From: CAZVEV01 sp964625865
Lineage (GTDB): Bacteria; Planctomycetota; Phycisphaerae; SM23-33
Length of the DNA: 38,052 nucleotides
Reading direction: 5' to 3'
Assembly (NCBI GenBank): GCA_964625865.1
Contig: CAZVEV010000022.1
Coordinates: 1 to 38,052, forward strand
The notes below the pieces were generated by a model. It did not search any database. It saw only the letters and a list, made by a program, of their open reading frames with translations, and was not told where the DNA came from. Below, in pieces: positions 9,096 to 16,677 of this stretch (position 1 is its first letter; every line of letters starts with the position of its first letter). Both the position numbers and the translations under genes were made by a program.

Positions 9096-9209
9096 ATGTC
9101 TGTGATATTAGGCCGTAACAATCAAGAAGTCAAATTCAATATCTCCGGTTTTTTTCAGGGGCCTTGCTGGGGGCCCTCGAGGCCGGCTTTGGGAAAGGAG
9201 TCCCCATGA
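9096..9209 (+). CDS. Possible 37-residue leader peptide
   Basis: ATG at 9096 is preceded by AAGGAG with 8-base spacing, the best ribosome-binding site in the region. The frame reads 37 codons (starting MSVILGRNNQ) and stops in TGA at 9207-9209, which overlaps the start ATG of the next gene (9206) as ATGA. That geometry is typical of translational coupling. It could be a regulatory leader, a microprotein, or a chance open frame. No rare-codon run or poly-residue tract marks it as an attenuator. Confidence 0.4.
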   Translation: MSVILGRNNQEVKFNISGFFQGPCWGPSRPALGKESP

Positions 9210-9898
9210 CCACACCCCACCACACGCCCGAACACACACCCGACCGCCCGCCTGACCGCAAGCGCAGACTGAGAAAGACCCTGCGCAAGATAGGCAGGAC
9301 GCTCCACAGGATTGAGGTCGATGTCGGAGTCCTCCTCGACGACCTGGACTACGCGACGCAGGTGCAGAACGACCTGGAATCGCGCAACCCGCATCCGCAC
9401 CTGCCGTCGCCCCCGTCCTGGCCCCCCAGTGGGCCGGGCAACTGTCCGGACGACGCCGAGAAGGCCTTGCGGGCCCTGGCGAGGTACGGCGTACAGGACG
9501 TCGAAGTCACCCGCGGCGGAAAGACGCCCAAACTTCGGATACCCGGGCACCCGACCATCCGCGTCACGAGCGGCCAGGCGGACATCCTCGAGATCCTCAT
9601 CGACGGCGACGGGTTCGATGCCAAGGGCGGCGGCACGTGGGTGACGGCGGACGAATTGGCCGTCCGCCTGACCAAGCGCGGCAAGGGCCCGGTCAGCGCA
9701 CGGGCGGTTGTGCAGCGAATCTGTCGCCTGCGCCAACGCATGCGCGACGGCGGGATGAACAGGTACCTCCTGCAGAGTGATCGCAAACGGGGCTACCGCT
9801 TCGCCCTGCGTCCCGAGGGGCCCGGCACGACGGGGGTCCCGGCCAGGTGCGATAACGGGCCCCGAAACGGTGACGCCGCTGTCGCACGGATCACCTGA
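9206..9898 (+). CDS. Winged-helix DNA-binding protein (OmpR-type C-terminus)
   Basis: 230 residues from the ATG at 9206, which has GGAAAGGAG just upstream; 14 further upstream in-frame codons are rejected on that basis. A basic, helical N-terminus (RKRRLRKTLRKIGRTLHRIE) leads to a Pro-rich linker. Residues about 120-210 look like a winged helix: helix TADELAVRL, a recognition helix (SARAVVQRICRLRQRMRDG), then YLLQSDRKRGYRFAL, the hairpin ending in the GYRF signature of OmpR/PhoB-type effectors. No receiver domain is visible. It probably regulates the cluster that follows. Confidence 0.55.
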   Translation: MTTPHHTPEHTPDRPPDRKRRLRKTLRKIGRTLHRIEVDVGVLLDDLDYATQVQNDLESRNPHPHLPSPPSWPPSGPGNCPDDAEKALRALARYGVQDVEVTRGGKTPKLRIPGHPTIRVTSGQADILEILIDGDGFDAKGGGTWVTADELAVRLTKRGKGPVSARAVVQRICRLRQRMRDGGMNRYLLQSDRKRGYRFALRPEGPGTTGVPARCDNGPRNGDAAVARIT

Positions 9899-10151
9899 GA
9901 GACGTCCCAAGCGAGTTTTGGCGTGTGATCGGGGTCGCTTGAGAGCACCAGGCGCGTGTGATCGAAAAGAACTTCGGCCGCCGTCAACGCGCAGCGAGTC
10001 GGGAGGAACCGTCCGGCGCGCGTGCAGCCGGTCTGGCGCGGATGTGATCGTCCCGGACCTACCGGGGCTGTGACTGAAAACAGGGTAGATTCAACGCATC
10101 TCCGCTGGCGCACCCACCTGGGAAGCCGGGCGGAAGAAGGGAGAACGGAAG
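9899..10151 (+). promoter_or_regulatory. Intergenic region with direct repeats GCGTGTGATCG
   Basis: GCGTGTGATCG occurs at 9921-9931 and again at 9954-9964, exactly 33 bases apart (about three helical turns); a shorter match, TGTGATCG, is at 10043-10050. Spaced direct repeats are the usual binding-site format for OmpR-type winged helices, so this may be where the 9206-9898 product acts. An internal promoter for the conjugation genes could lie here, but I see no clear -10. Confidence 0.35.
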
Positions 10152-10718
10152 ATGGCACAGGTATGGTCTGAACTGGAACGGGGCGCTGGCGGGCGAGGGC
10201 GCTGGGGCGTGTTGTCGCTTGAAGGCGCGGGCGAGGCGCTGACACTGACGGGTGAGCCGGCCCGGCCGCTGGCCCGCATGGGCGACCCGGCCGGCCCCAA
10301 CGGGGCCTACATCATCCGCCACGACGGGCGCAGCGGAAAGGCGCGATGGATTCTCTATGCCGGCCCCGCCGCCGAGGTCACCGTCAACGGGCGACCGCTC
10401 GACCTGGGCGTCCGGGCCCTGCGCGACCGCGACGAGATCACCCTGGCCCGCGGCTGCCACCTGGTCTTCACGGCCGACTCGGCGCCGCGGGTCCAGCCCT
10501 TCGGCGGGATGGAGCACCCCGTCGATTGCCCGCGATGCACCCGCCCTATCTCCCCCGACGACCCCGCCGTGCGATGCCCCACCTGCGGGGTCTGGCACCA
10601 CGAGGACGCCTCCCGTGAAGACGGCCAATGCTGGACATACGGTCCCACGTGCGGGGCAGGCTGCGAGCAGGCGACCGACCTCGATGCGGGACCGGCCTGG
10701 ACGCCCGAGGAACTTTAG
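10152..10718 (+). CDS. FHA-like plus RING-like zinc protein (candidate E3)
   Basis: 188 residues, ATG preceded by GGGAGAACGGAAG. Residues about 30-108 read as an FHA-like beta-sandwich, with the hallmark VTVNGRPLDLGVRALRDRDEITL pattern (asparagine-glycine turn, then L-x-D-x-D-x-I). The C-terminus holds a binuclear treble-clef or RING-like cluster: Cys126, Cys129, Cys142, Cys145, His149/His150, Cys160, Cys167 and Cys171. RING-type fingers beside E1, E2 and JAB genes are a recognised feature of bacterial ubiquitin-like operons, so an adaptor or E3 role is inferred; FHA domains bind phosphothreonine in other proteins. The next gene starts two bases after its stop. Confidence 0.65.
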   Translation: MAQVWSELERGAGGRGRWGVLSLEGAGEALTLTGEPARPLARMGDPAGPNGAYIIRHDGRSGKARWILYAGPAAEVTVNGRPLDLGVRALRDRDEITLARGCHLVFTADSAPRVQPFGGMEHPVDCPRCTRPISPDDPAVRCPTCGVWHHEDASREDGQCWTYGPTCGAGCEQATDLDAGPAWTPEEL

Positions 10719-10720
10719 CG

Positions 10721-11953
10721 ATGACGGGAGCGCCTGAGATGAACACTGTGACAGGGCAAACCGGCCCCGGCGGGGGCAAGCACGTGGCCGTGATAGGCCT
10801 CGGGCTCATCGGTTCAGCACTTACGGGCGAACTTGTTCGCATGCCGGCCGTCGGACGCGTAACGACCGTCGACCCGGACGTATACGAGGAGCGCAACCGC
10901 CGCAGCCAGCAGATCACGGAAGACGACGTGGGACAGCCCAAGGCGATCGCACAGGCCCGCCGGATCACCCAGATCGCGCCGTGGATCGAGACCGAGGCAA
11001 TCGTCGACCGCGTCGAGAACGTGCCCCCCGCACGGCTGCGGTGCGACGTGATAGCGGCCTGCCTGGACTCCAAGGCGGCCCGTCGCGACGTCAACGCGCT
11101 GGCGTGGCACCTTGGCGTGCCGTGGATCGACGCGGGCGTCAACGCCGCCGCCGGTATGCTCGCGCGGGTCAACGTCTACGTGCCGTCGGCCACCGCCGCC
11201 TGCCACGAATGCGCCTGGGACGACCGCGCGTACGAGACCCTCGGCGTGCGATATCGCTGCGGCGGAGGTCCCGCGACGGCGCCCACGAACTCGCCGGCAT
11301 GGCTCGGATCGCTGGCGGCGGCAATCCAGGCGGCGGAGTTGGCCAAGCTCCTGGCCGGCGACGTCGAACACCTCGCGGTCGGAAAGAGCATCGTCGTCAG
11401 CACCCGCTACCACACGCTTGACGTGACGCAGATTCAGCCGCGACCGGATACGTGCAGGTTTGATCACGAGATATGGCGGACCGACGCCCTGAGCAAACGG
11501 CCGGGGGATATGACGTTCGGCCAGGTCCTCGACCATGCGGGCGGCGCCACGTCGCTCGCCGTCGAGGGCCGGCCGTTCGTCCGGACCGCCGAGTGCGAAC
11601 AGTGCCGTCAACGCAGCGATGCGGACTATTTCGCGGCGCCCGACGGCAGCGAAAGCCCCCGGGCATGCGCGTGCGGCGGCCAGATGTTCGCTGTCGGCAG
11701 CGCGATGACTGAGGCCGCCGAAGCGCCGGATCTGTCGCGGCTGCAGCCGGCTCCGCTGGACCGGGCGGGCATCGTTGACGGCGACGTAATCCGCCTGACT
11801 GACGAGGCCGGGCGGACCAAGCGTCTGGAAGTCCGATGTGATCGAACCTGGAAACGAATGAAATCGACGGTTTCTTCAGAAAGGCAACCACTTGTTGCGG
11901 CAACAGTTGGGCCTGGGGAGCCCTGTGACACAGCCCCCGGTCAGTCCGCGTGA
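10721..11953 (+). CDS. E1-like ubiquitin-activating enzyme (ThiF/MoeB superfamily)
   Basis: 410 residues from the ATG at 10721 (GAGGAA eight bases upstream; ATG at 10739 is an alternative). It should adenylate the C-terminal carboxylate of a ubiquitin-like protein and hold it as a thioester. Seen: Rossmann loop GLGLIG (26-31), acidic VDPD (50-53), NRRSQQ (59-64) with GQPKA (71-75) as in ThiF/MoeB, and the helix GSLAAAIQAAELAKLLAG. CHEC (161-164) and CEQC (292-295) match the E1 zinc site. Cys180, in YRCGGG, sits where the catalytic Cys is expected. The C-terminal 110 residues carry a second Cys pair (316, 318) and a beta-rich tail with GIVDGDVIRL that may be a docking domain for E2. Confidence 0.85.
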   Translation: MTGAPEMNTVTGQTGPGGGKHVAVIGLGLIGSALTGELVRMPAVGRVTTVDPDVYEERNRRSQQITEDDVGQPKAIAQARRITQIAPWIETEAIVDRVENVPPARLRCDVIAACLDSKAARRDVNALAWHLGVPWIDAGVNAAAGMLARVNVYVPSATAACHECAWDDRAYETLGVRYRCGGGPATAPTNSPAWLGSLAAAIQAAELAKLLAGDVEHLAVGKSIVVSTRYHTLDVTQIQPRPDTCRFDHEIWRTDALSKRPGDMTFGQVLDHAGGATSLAVEGRPFVRTAECEQCRQRSDADYFAAPDGSESPRACACGGQMFAVGSAMTEAAEAPDLSRLQPAPLDRAGIVDGDVIRLTDEAGRTKRLEVRCDRTWKRMKSTVSSERQPLVAATVGPGEPCDTAPGQSA

Positions 11954-11990
11954 CTGAACCGGTGATATCCTCCGTCTGTGGAGAGTGAAA

Positions 11991-12494
11991 ATGAAGACGA
12001 TCGACAGCAAGAGAGACACGATTTTCGAGTCGTTTCTGGCCAAGCAGTGCGAAGCGGGCCTGGCGTTGGCGGCCGACAGCGACATTCTGGCCCTGCTTCC
12101 GCTGGGCCCGCCCGCCCCGCGTCAGTACCTCGCCTCCTACGCCGCCCGGACGTTCGCCCAGTCGCGCAGCGGGGAGATTGCCCTCGTCGACCGGTTCGAC
12201 GTGACGATCACGTTCCACGACGAGTATCTGCGCCGCCCGAACCCGGCCCGCGTGCTGACGTACGAGGGGCCCTACCGCTGCTTCCATCCGAACGTGCGCG
12301 GGTGCGGGGTCTGCCTGAAACTGCACCCGGGTATGGGCCTGGTGGACCTGCTGATCGCGGCCTACGACCTGTTCACGTGGCGACTGTACTACGTAGGAGA
12401 CAACGGCTTGAACGGCGAGGCCTCGGCCTGGGCGAGGCGTCAGGATCCGAGCCGTTTCCCGACCGATCCCCGCCCGCTTCGCCGCAGCGACTAA
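11991..12494 (+). CDS. E2-like ubiquitin-conjugating enzyme
   Basis: 167 residues from ATG 11991 (GGAGAG upstream; a GTG six bases earlier is less well placed). It would accept the activated ubiquitin-like protein from E1 and transfer it to a target amine. The core motif is HPNVRGCGVCL: His99-Pro100-Asn101 then Cys108, corresponding to HPN...ICL in eukaryotic E2s, where Asn stabilises the oxyanion and Cys carries the thioester. The Asn-to-Cys distance is seven residues, one less than in UbcH5-type enzymes. Beta strands VDRFDVTITFHDEYL and PARVLTYEGPYRC precede it as in the UBC fold. A spare Cys105 lies nearby. Confidence 0.78.
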   Translation: MKTIDSKRDTIFESFLAKQCEAGLALAADSDILALLPLGPPAPRQYLASYAARTFAQSRSGEIALVDRFDVTITFHDEYLRRPNPARVLTYEGPYRCFHPNVRGCGVCLKLHPGMGLVDLLIAAYDLFTWRLYYVGDNGLNGEASAWARRQDPSRFPTDPRPLRRSD

Positions 12495-12536
12495 CCCACA
12501 GGAACACTGAAGGCCCTTAGGCCACTGGAGACCCCC

Positions 12537-13436
12537 ATGACCAGACACGACACCGACCACGCCGGATTGGCCCCTATCGTCGAAGCCCTGACCAAGTCAA
12601 CGGTCCGGGTCAAACCCACGGGCTACGCACAATGGCGCCTGGAGTTGACGAACGGGTGTTCGCATCGCGCCACCGCTCGTCTGGTTGATGACTGGTTCAT
12701 GGTCGACCTGCCCCTGGGCGGGTCCCGGGCGCCCTCGCGAAAACGCCAGTGGCGCATGGTGACGATCAACGCGGGAATCGACGGAGCGGCCAAGTTCACC
12801 ATGGCGCCGGACGGGCGGTCGGTGGCGCTGCAGGCGCAGATTCCTCTGGCCACCGGGCCGGCCGGGCAGAGGCGAATCGCCCCGACCTGTCGCGCCCTGG
12901 AGGCGGCTCTTGACGCCCTGGCCGACGACGAGGCGAGCCCCCCACGCGCAACGGGCGCGGTCGACGGTGACGAGGCCCTGGTCGGCCGGCTCAAGGCCCT
13001 GTGCAGCGAGAGCGGTTGGGCGTTTGAAGTGACGACGCACGGGCGCCTGACCGTCCAACTGGAAACCCGGACCGGGCCCTACTACGCCATCCTGACGGCC
13101 CGACCGGACGGCGGGGTGGACATGGGCGTAGACATTGGCTCGGCCGAGGCCGCCTGCCGAAGCGCCCTGACGACCGCGCTGCTGAAGGCCTGCGGCGTGA
13201 TTCGGATGGCGCGGGCAGCCGTCCATCAGACCGAGCAGCGCGCCACCGTGCGGTTCGAGGTCTCCCTGCCGGGCCGGACGACTGCCGCTGAGATCTCCGA
13301 AGCGCTGTCAGCCCTGTCGGTCGCGTGCGAGTCGTGCGGCCGCGAGGTCCGGGCGCTGCAGAACAAGGATATTGCAGAAACGTACCTGTCACTGAGTCGG
13401 GGGCGTTCCCCGAAAACACGGCGGGATTCGAAGTAA
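12537..13436 (+). CDS. Conserved-position protein of unknown function
   Basis: 299 residues with GGAGACCCCC before the ATG. I do not recognise a family with confidence. Two halves (about 1-125 and 140-280) each show alternating beta strands and flanking helices. The second half (GWAFEVTTHGRLTVQLETR ... ALTTALLKACGVIRMARAAV ... VRFEVSLPG) resembles the YbjN / type III secretion chaperone (CesT) fold pattern. A tandem of such chaperone-like domains is a tentative reading. Its place between the E2 and the ubiquitin-like gene suggests a partner or chaperone of the conjugation machinery. Confidence 0.5.
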   Translation: MTRHDTDHAGLAPIVEALTKSTVRVKPTGYAQWRLELTNGCSHRATARLVDDWFMVDLPLGGSRAPSRKRQWRMVTINAGIDGAAKFTMAPDGRSVALQAQIPLATGPAGQRRIAPTCRALEAALDALADDEASPPRATGAVDGDEALVGRLKALCSESGWAFEVTTHGRLTVQLETRTGPYYAILTARPDGGVDMGVDIGSAEAACRSALTTALLKACGVIRMARAAVHQTEQRATVRFEVSLPGRTTAAEISEALSALSVACESCGREVRALQNKDIAETYLSLSRGRSPKTRRDSK

Positions 13437-13461
13437 TCCAACGTACCGAAGGAGCAGAACC

Positions 13462-13743
13462 ATGAACGAAACACGAACCGACAACACGATCAACCTGAAC
13501 GTGACCGACGTCAGCCGCCAGCGCCGGTTTGCGGCCCGCGTGGACGCTGACTCGTCTGTCAGCGTCGCCCTGGCGGACGTGGTGGCCATGATGGACCTGC
13601 CGGTCAACGATCCGTCACAGCAGGCCACCTGGACCGCAAGGCTGGACCGCGAGGCCAGGCAGCTTCACGGCAACGAGATCGTGGGCGAGGCCCTCGAGGA
13701 AGACGACACGATCGTCCTCCAGCCTGAAATCAACGCCGGCTGA
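13462..13743 (+). CDS. Ubiquitin-like modifier protein
   Basis: 93 residues, strong AAGGAG ribosome-binding site. The N-terminus INLNVTDVSRQRRFAARVDA looks like the first beta hairpin of a beta-grasp fold, followed by a helix (VALADVVAMMDLPV) and later strands up to EEDDTIVLQPEINAG. The mature end is a single free Gly (Ala-Gly) with no Gly-Gly and no extension, so no trimming would be needed before E1 adenylation. Size, fold pattern and position between E2 and JAB genes make it the likely substrate of the E1/E2 pair. The identification rests mostly on context. Confidence 0.62.
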   Translation: MNETRTDNTINLNVTDVSRQRRFAARVDADSSVSVALADVVAMMDLPVNDPSQQATWTARLDREARQLHGNEIVGEALEEDDTIVLQPEINAG

Positions 13744-13766
13744 CCGCCCCTTGGGGGGAGGGGCGG
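13744..13766 (+). promoter_or_regulatory. GC hairpin right after the ubiquitin-like gene
   Basis: CCGCCCC (13744-13750) pairs with GGGGCGG (13760-13766) around a 9-nt loop, beginning at the base after the stop codon. No T-tract follows, so it is not a standard intrinsic terminator. It may protect an mRNA 3' end, as proposed for the similar structure at 18788-18839. Confidence 0.5.
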
Positions 13767-13788
13767 GGGCCGAAGAAAGGAACAGACC

Positions 13789-14874
13789 ATGTACACAAAC
13801 CGCTACCGGTACGTCATGACCTGGTGCAAGCAGGACGGCACGGTGCTCCGACGGGCGCCGGTTCAACTGGACTGGTCGGAGCTGGCCGACTGGGCCCGGT
13901 TCCAGGCCCTGGTGCGAGGACAGGTTCAGACCGGCTCGCCGGTCGAGGTGACCGTCGAGCCGGTCTGGCACGCGACGGCGGGCGCCCCGTGCGTTGGCGC
14001 GATCTCGCTGCACGTGGAGGCCGGGGCCGAGCCCCTTGACCTCGAGGTCCCCGCCTCCTGGTTCGACTCGCCCGCGCAGCGCGGCAGCGGGACGCTGGTC
14101 CAGCAGGGCCTGCTCCAGGCGGGCGAGTTGTTCAACTACGTCGTGACCGCCTCGGTGCGGGCTGACGTCTTCGAGCAGACAGCGACCGGCCGGTCGACGA
14201 TCCAGGCGATCGAACCGGCAATCGACGTACTGGACCGTCCCTTAAACGGACGTCTGGACCGCTGCGTGCCCTCCGGCGTCCACGACGCTCTCGACGCCCG
14301 AGTCATCATGCCGAGCGACGTGATCGACCAGACGAGCGAACTGACGCAGGCCGCCGGCGCCAATGAGACCGGCGGCGTGCTGATCGGCAACGTCTGTCGC
14401 GACACGGACACCGGCGAGGTCTACCTGGACGTCACCGCCCAGGTCCACGCCCGCTATGCCCGGTCCGACCTGACCAAGCTGACGTTCACGCCCGAGACCT
14501 GGACGGACGTGCAGGACGTCATCACGGGGCGCGGGCTCGGCGAGAGCATGCTCGGGTGGTGGCATTCGCACAGCTACATGAAGGAAACGTGCAAGGACTG
14601 CGATAAGGGTCGCGACGGCTCGTGCGCGGTCAGCGCCGCGTTTATGAGCGGTGACGACGTGGCCCTGCACCGCACGACGTTCCCGCGGGCGTACAGTCTG
14701 GCCCTGGTGGTGGCCAACAGCCCCTGCAACGGATTGACGTGGGCCCTGTTCGGCTGGCGCTACGGGCGCGTCAAGAGCCGCGGATTCCACATTCACCGCC
14801 CCGAGGGGCTCACCGGCGAACCGACGGCCGACGCGCTGGCCGCGGCGGCAGTGACGGCTGAAGCCCACGGGTGA
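13789..14874 (+). CDS. JAB/JAMM metallopeptidase (deubiquitinase-like)
   Basis: 361 residues, AAAGGA upstream of ATG. Residues about 1-165 form an unassigned, strand-rich N-terminal region. Residues 170-340 contain the JAMM motif: Glu193 in NETGGVLIG, then GWWHSH with His259 and His261, and Ser287-x-x-Asp290 (SGDD). Together they should bind one catalytic zinc. Between HxH and SxxD there is an insert with three cysteines (Cys268, Cys271, Cys279) that is not part of the standard motif. The enzyme should cleave isopeptide bonds to, or tails of, the ubiquitin-like protein; because that protein already ends in Gly, removal from targets is the likelier role. Confidence 0.85.
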   Translation: MYTNRYRYVMTWCKQDGTVLRRAPVQLDWSELADWARFQALVRGQVQTGSPVEVTVEPVWHATAGAPCVGAISLHVEAGAEPLDLEVPASWFDSPAQRGSGTLVQQGLLQAGELFNYVVTASVRADVFEQTATGRSTIQAIEPAIDVLDRPLNGRLDRCVPSGVHDALDARVIMPSDVIDQTSELTQAAGANETGGVLIGNVCRDTDTGEVYLDVTAQVHARYARSDLTKLTFTPETWTDVQDVITGRGLGESMLGWWHSHSYMKETCKDCDKGRDGSCAVSAAFMSGDDVALHRTTFPRAYSLALVVANSPCNGLTWALFGWRYGRVKSRGFHIHRPEGLTGEPTADALAAAAVTAEAHG

Positions 14875-14899
14875 ACCCAAGCGAATTGACACCAGACAC

Positions 14900-14922
14900 C
14901 CGGGCCGCTCCGGCGGGCCCGG
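14900..14922 (+). promoter_or_regulatory. GC hairpin before the ARC-like ATPase gene
   Basis: CCGGGCC (14900-14906) and GGCCCGG (14916-14922) form a 7-bp stem with a 9-nt loop in the 64-base gap between the JAB and ATPase genes. There is no T-tract. It lies just upstream of the AAAGGA ribosome-binding site and could modulate translation or processing. Confidence 0.4.
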
Positions 14923-14938
14923 AGAAAGGACACGACAT

Positions 14939-16657
14939 ATGGAACCCCACGAAGAACAAGCCATTCTCCGGGCCCTGATGGACTTCGGAGACGACGGGCC
15001 GGACATCCGCGAGAGGATTCGCCTCCTGGGGCGACTCCAGGAAGAAGGATCGGACCCGGCCAAGCGCCAGTTGGCCGAAGCGATGGTCTTCCGGATGGCC
15101 AGCCTGGCCAAGGGACTCCGCGACAGCCGCGACGAACAGGCCCAACTGGCCCAGATGATCGAAGAACTCACGGCCCCGCCGTGGCACCCGTGGGTATTCC
15201 GCGGCATCTGCACCACGTCGCGGGGAGACGAGGCGGTCATCAGCCGCAAGGGCACGACGCGGATCGTCCCGGCCGTCGAGGAGGTGGACCTGGACGCCCT
15301 GCAGATCGGCGACGAGGTGCTCCTCGGCCAGGAGATGAACATCGTGATGGCCGTCAGCCCGTGGGGCCAGCCCCGCTGGGGCGAGACGGCAGTCTTCGAC
15401 CGGCTGACCGACGACGGACGACTCATCGTCAAATGGCGAGACGAGGAGTTCGTCGTCGAGGCGGCCGGCGAATTGGCGGTCGCAGCGCTGACCGACGGCG
15501 ACGAGGTCCGCTGGGACCGCACCGAGGGCCTGGCCTACGAGAAGATCGAACGGTCTGAGGGTGCGGGCCACTTCCTCGAAGAGACGCCCAACGTCACGTT
15601 CGACGATATCGGCGGGCTGGACGAAGAGGTCGAGAATCTCACGCGAGCGCTGACGCTCCACATGAAATACCCGCAGGTGGCGGCGAGGCTGTCCCTGGGA
15701 CGCGTCAAGGCGGTCCTGTTTGAGGGCCCCCCGGGGGGCGGCAAGACGATGCTCGCCCAGGCGATAGCCAACTGGATCGGCCAGTTGACCGGCTCGGGAC
15801 GAAGCCACTTCATGAACGTCAAGCCCGGTGGGCCGCTGTCGATGTGGTTCGGCCAGAGCGAAGAGAACATCCGCGAGATGTTCCGCGTCGCCCGCGAAGA
15901 GGCGGCCAAGAACCCCGACGTGCCGGTCGTGATCTTCTTCGACGAGATCGACTCGATCGCCCACAACAGGGGCTCGTCCGTGAATCAGGCCAACGACCGC
16001 GTTGTCAACGCCCTGACGGCCGAATTGCAGGGACTTGAAGACCGCGGCAATGTGGTGGTCGTTGGGGCAACCAACCGGCTGAAGGACATGTCGTCGGCGA
16101 TGCTGAGACCCGGGCGGCTGGGCGACATGATCATACGGATCCCGCGTCCGAACATGGCCGCCGCGCGAGATATCTTCACCAAGCACCTTCCCGCCGACCT
16201 GCCCTATGACGCCGAACCCGACGCCGAAGCCCAGGCCGACGCCAGGGAGCGCATGATTGATGCGGCGGTCTCGGCCATCTTCGCGCCCAACGCGACCAAT
16301 CGGCTGGCCAACATCACCCTGCGAGACAACGCGCGGCGGACGGTGACGGCGGCGGACCTCGTCAGCGGCGCGACGATCCAGAAGATCGCGCGGGTCGCCT
16401 GCGAGGCCCTCGCCCAGCGAATGATCGACGCCCACGAGGCCGGCCAGGGCGACCAGGCCGACGCGATGGGCCTGAGGCTGGACGACGTGTTGACGGCCGT
16501 CAGCGACGAGTTCGCCACGGCGGCCGGCGTCCTGACGCGACAGAACGTCCGACGCTATATCGCCGACCTGCCGGAAGAGACCGACGTCACGAGCGTGGAA
16601 CTGATAGATCGGCACGTCCTCAGGCCGCACCGGTATGTCAATCTCAGCGTGGCCTGA
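14939..16657 (+). CDS. ARC/Mpa-like proteasomal AAA+ ATPase
   Basis: 572 residues with the order of ARC/Mpa family unfoldases: a helical, coiled-coil-like N-terminus (about 20-78), beta-rich OB-type domains (about 80-205), and one AAA+ module. Seen: FDDIGGLDEEVE lead-in (221-232), Walker A GPPGGGKT (263-270), pore-loop region SMWFGQSEEN, Walker B VIFFDE (331-336), sensor-1 VVGATN, and Arg390/Arg393 in LRPGR. Mpa recognises pupylated proteins through its coiled coil and feeds them to the 20S core. The C-terminus here is YVNLSVA, lacking the QYL/HbYX docking tail, and no 20S genes are present in the window. Confidence 0.85.
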   Translation: MEPHEEQAILRALMDFGDDGPDIRERIRLLGRLQEEGSDPAKRQLAEAMVFRMASLAKGLRDSRDEQAQLAQMIEELTAPPWHPWVFRGICTTSRGDEAVISRKGTTRIVPAVEEVDLDALQIGDEVLLGQEMNIVMAVSPWGQPRWGETAVFDRLTDDGRLIVKWRDEEFVVEAAGELAVAALTDGDEVRWDRTEGLAYEKIERSEGAGHFLEETPNVTFDDIGGLDEEVENLTRALTLHMKYPQVAARLSLGRVKAVLFEGPPGGGKTMLAQAIANWIGQLTGSGRSHFMNVKPGGPLSMWFGQSEENIREMFRVAREEAAKNPDVPVVIFFDEIDSIAHNRGSSVNQANDRVVNALTAELQGLEDRGNVVVVGATNRLKDMSSAMLRPGRLGDMIIRIPRPNMAAARDIFTKHLPADLPYDAEPDAEAQADARERMIDAAVSAIFAPNATNRLANITLRDNARRTVTAADLVSGATIQKIARVACEALAQRMIDAHEAGQGDQADAMGLRLDDVLTAVSDEFATAAGVLTRQNVRRYIADLPEETDVTSVELIDRHVLRPHRYVNLSVA

Positions 16658-16677
16658 AAGAGGCCAGGGAGCACCCT

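Noticed and set aside
9155..9910. 251-codon minus-strand frame opposite the winged-helix gene
   Set aside because: The plus strand has the ribosome-binding site and the winged-helix signature; the minus frame has none.
14810..16630. 606-codon minus-strand frame opposite the ARC-like gene
   Set aside because: The plus strand carries all AAA+ motifs; the minus frame is a codon-bias shadow.
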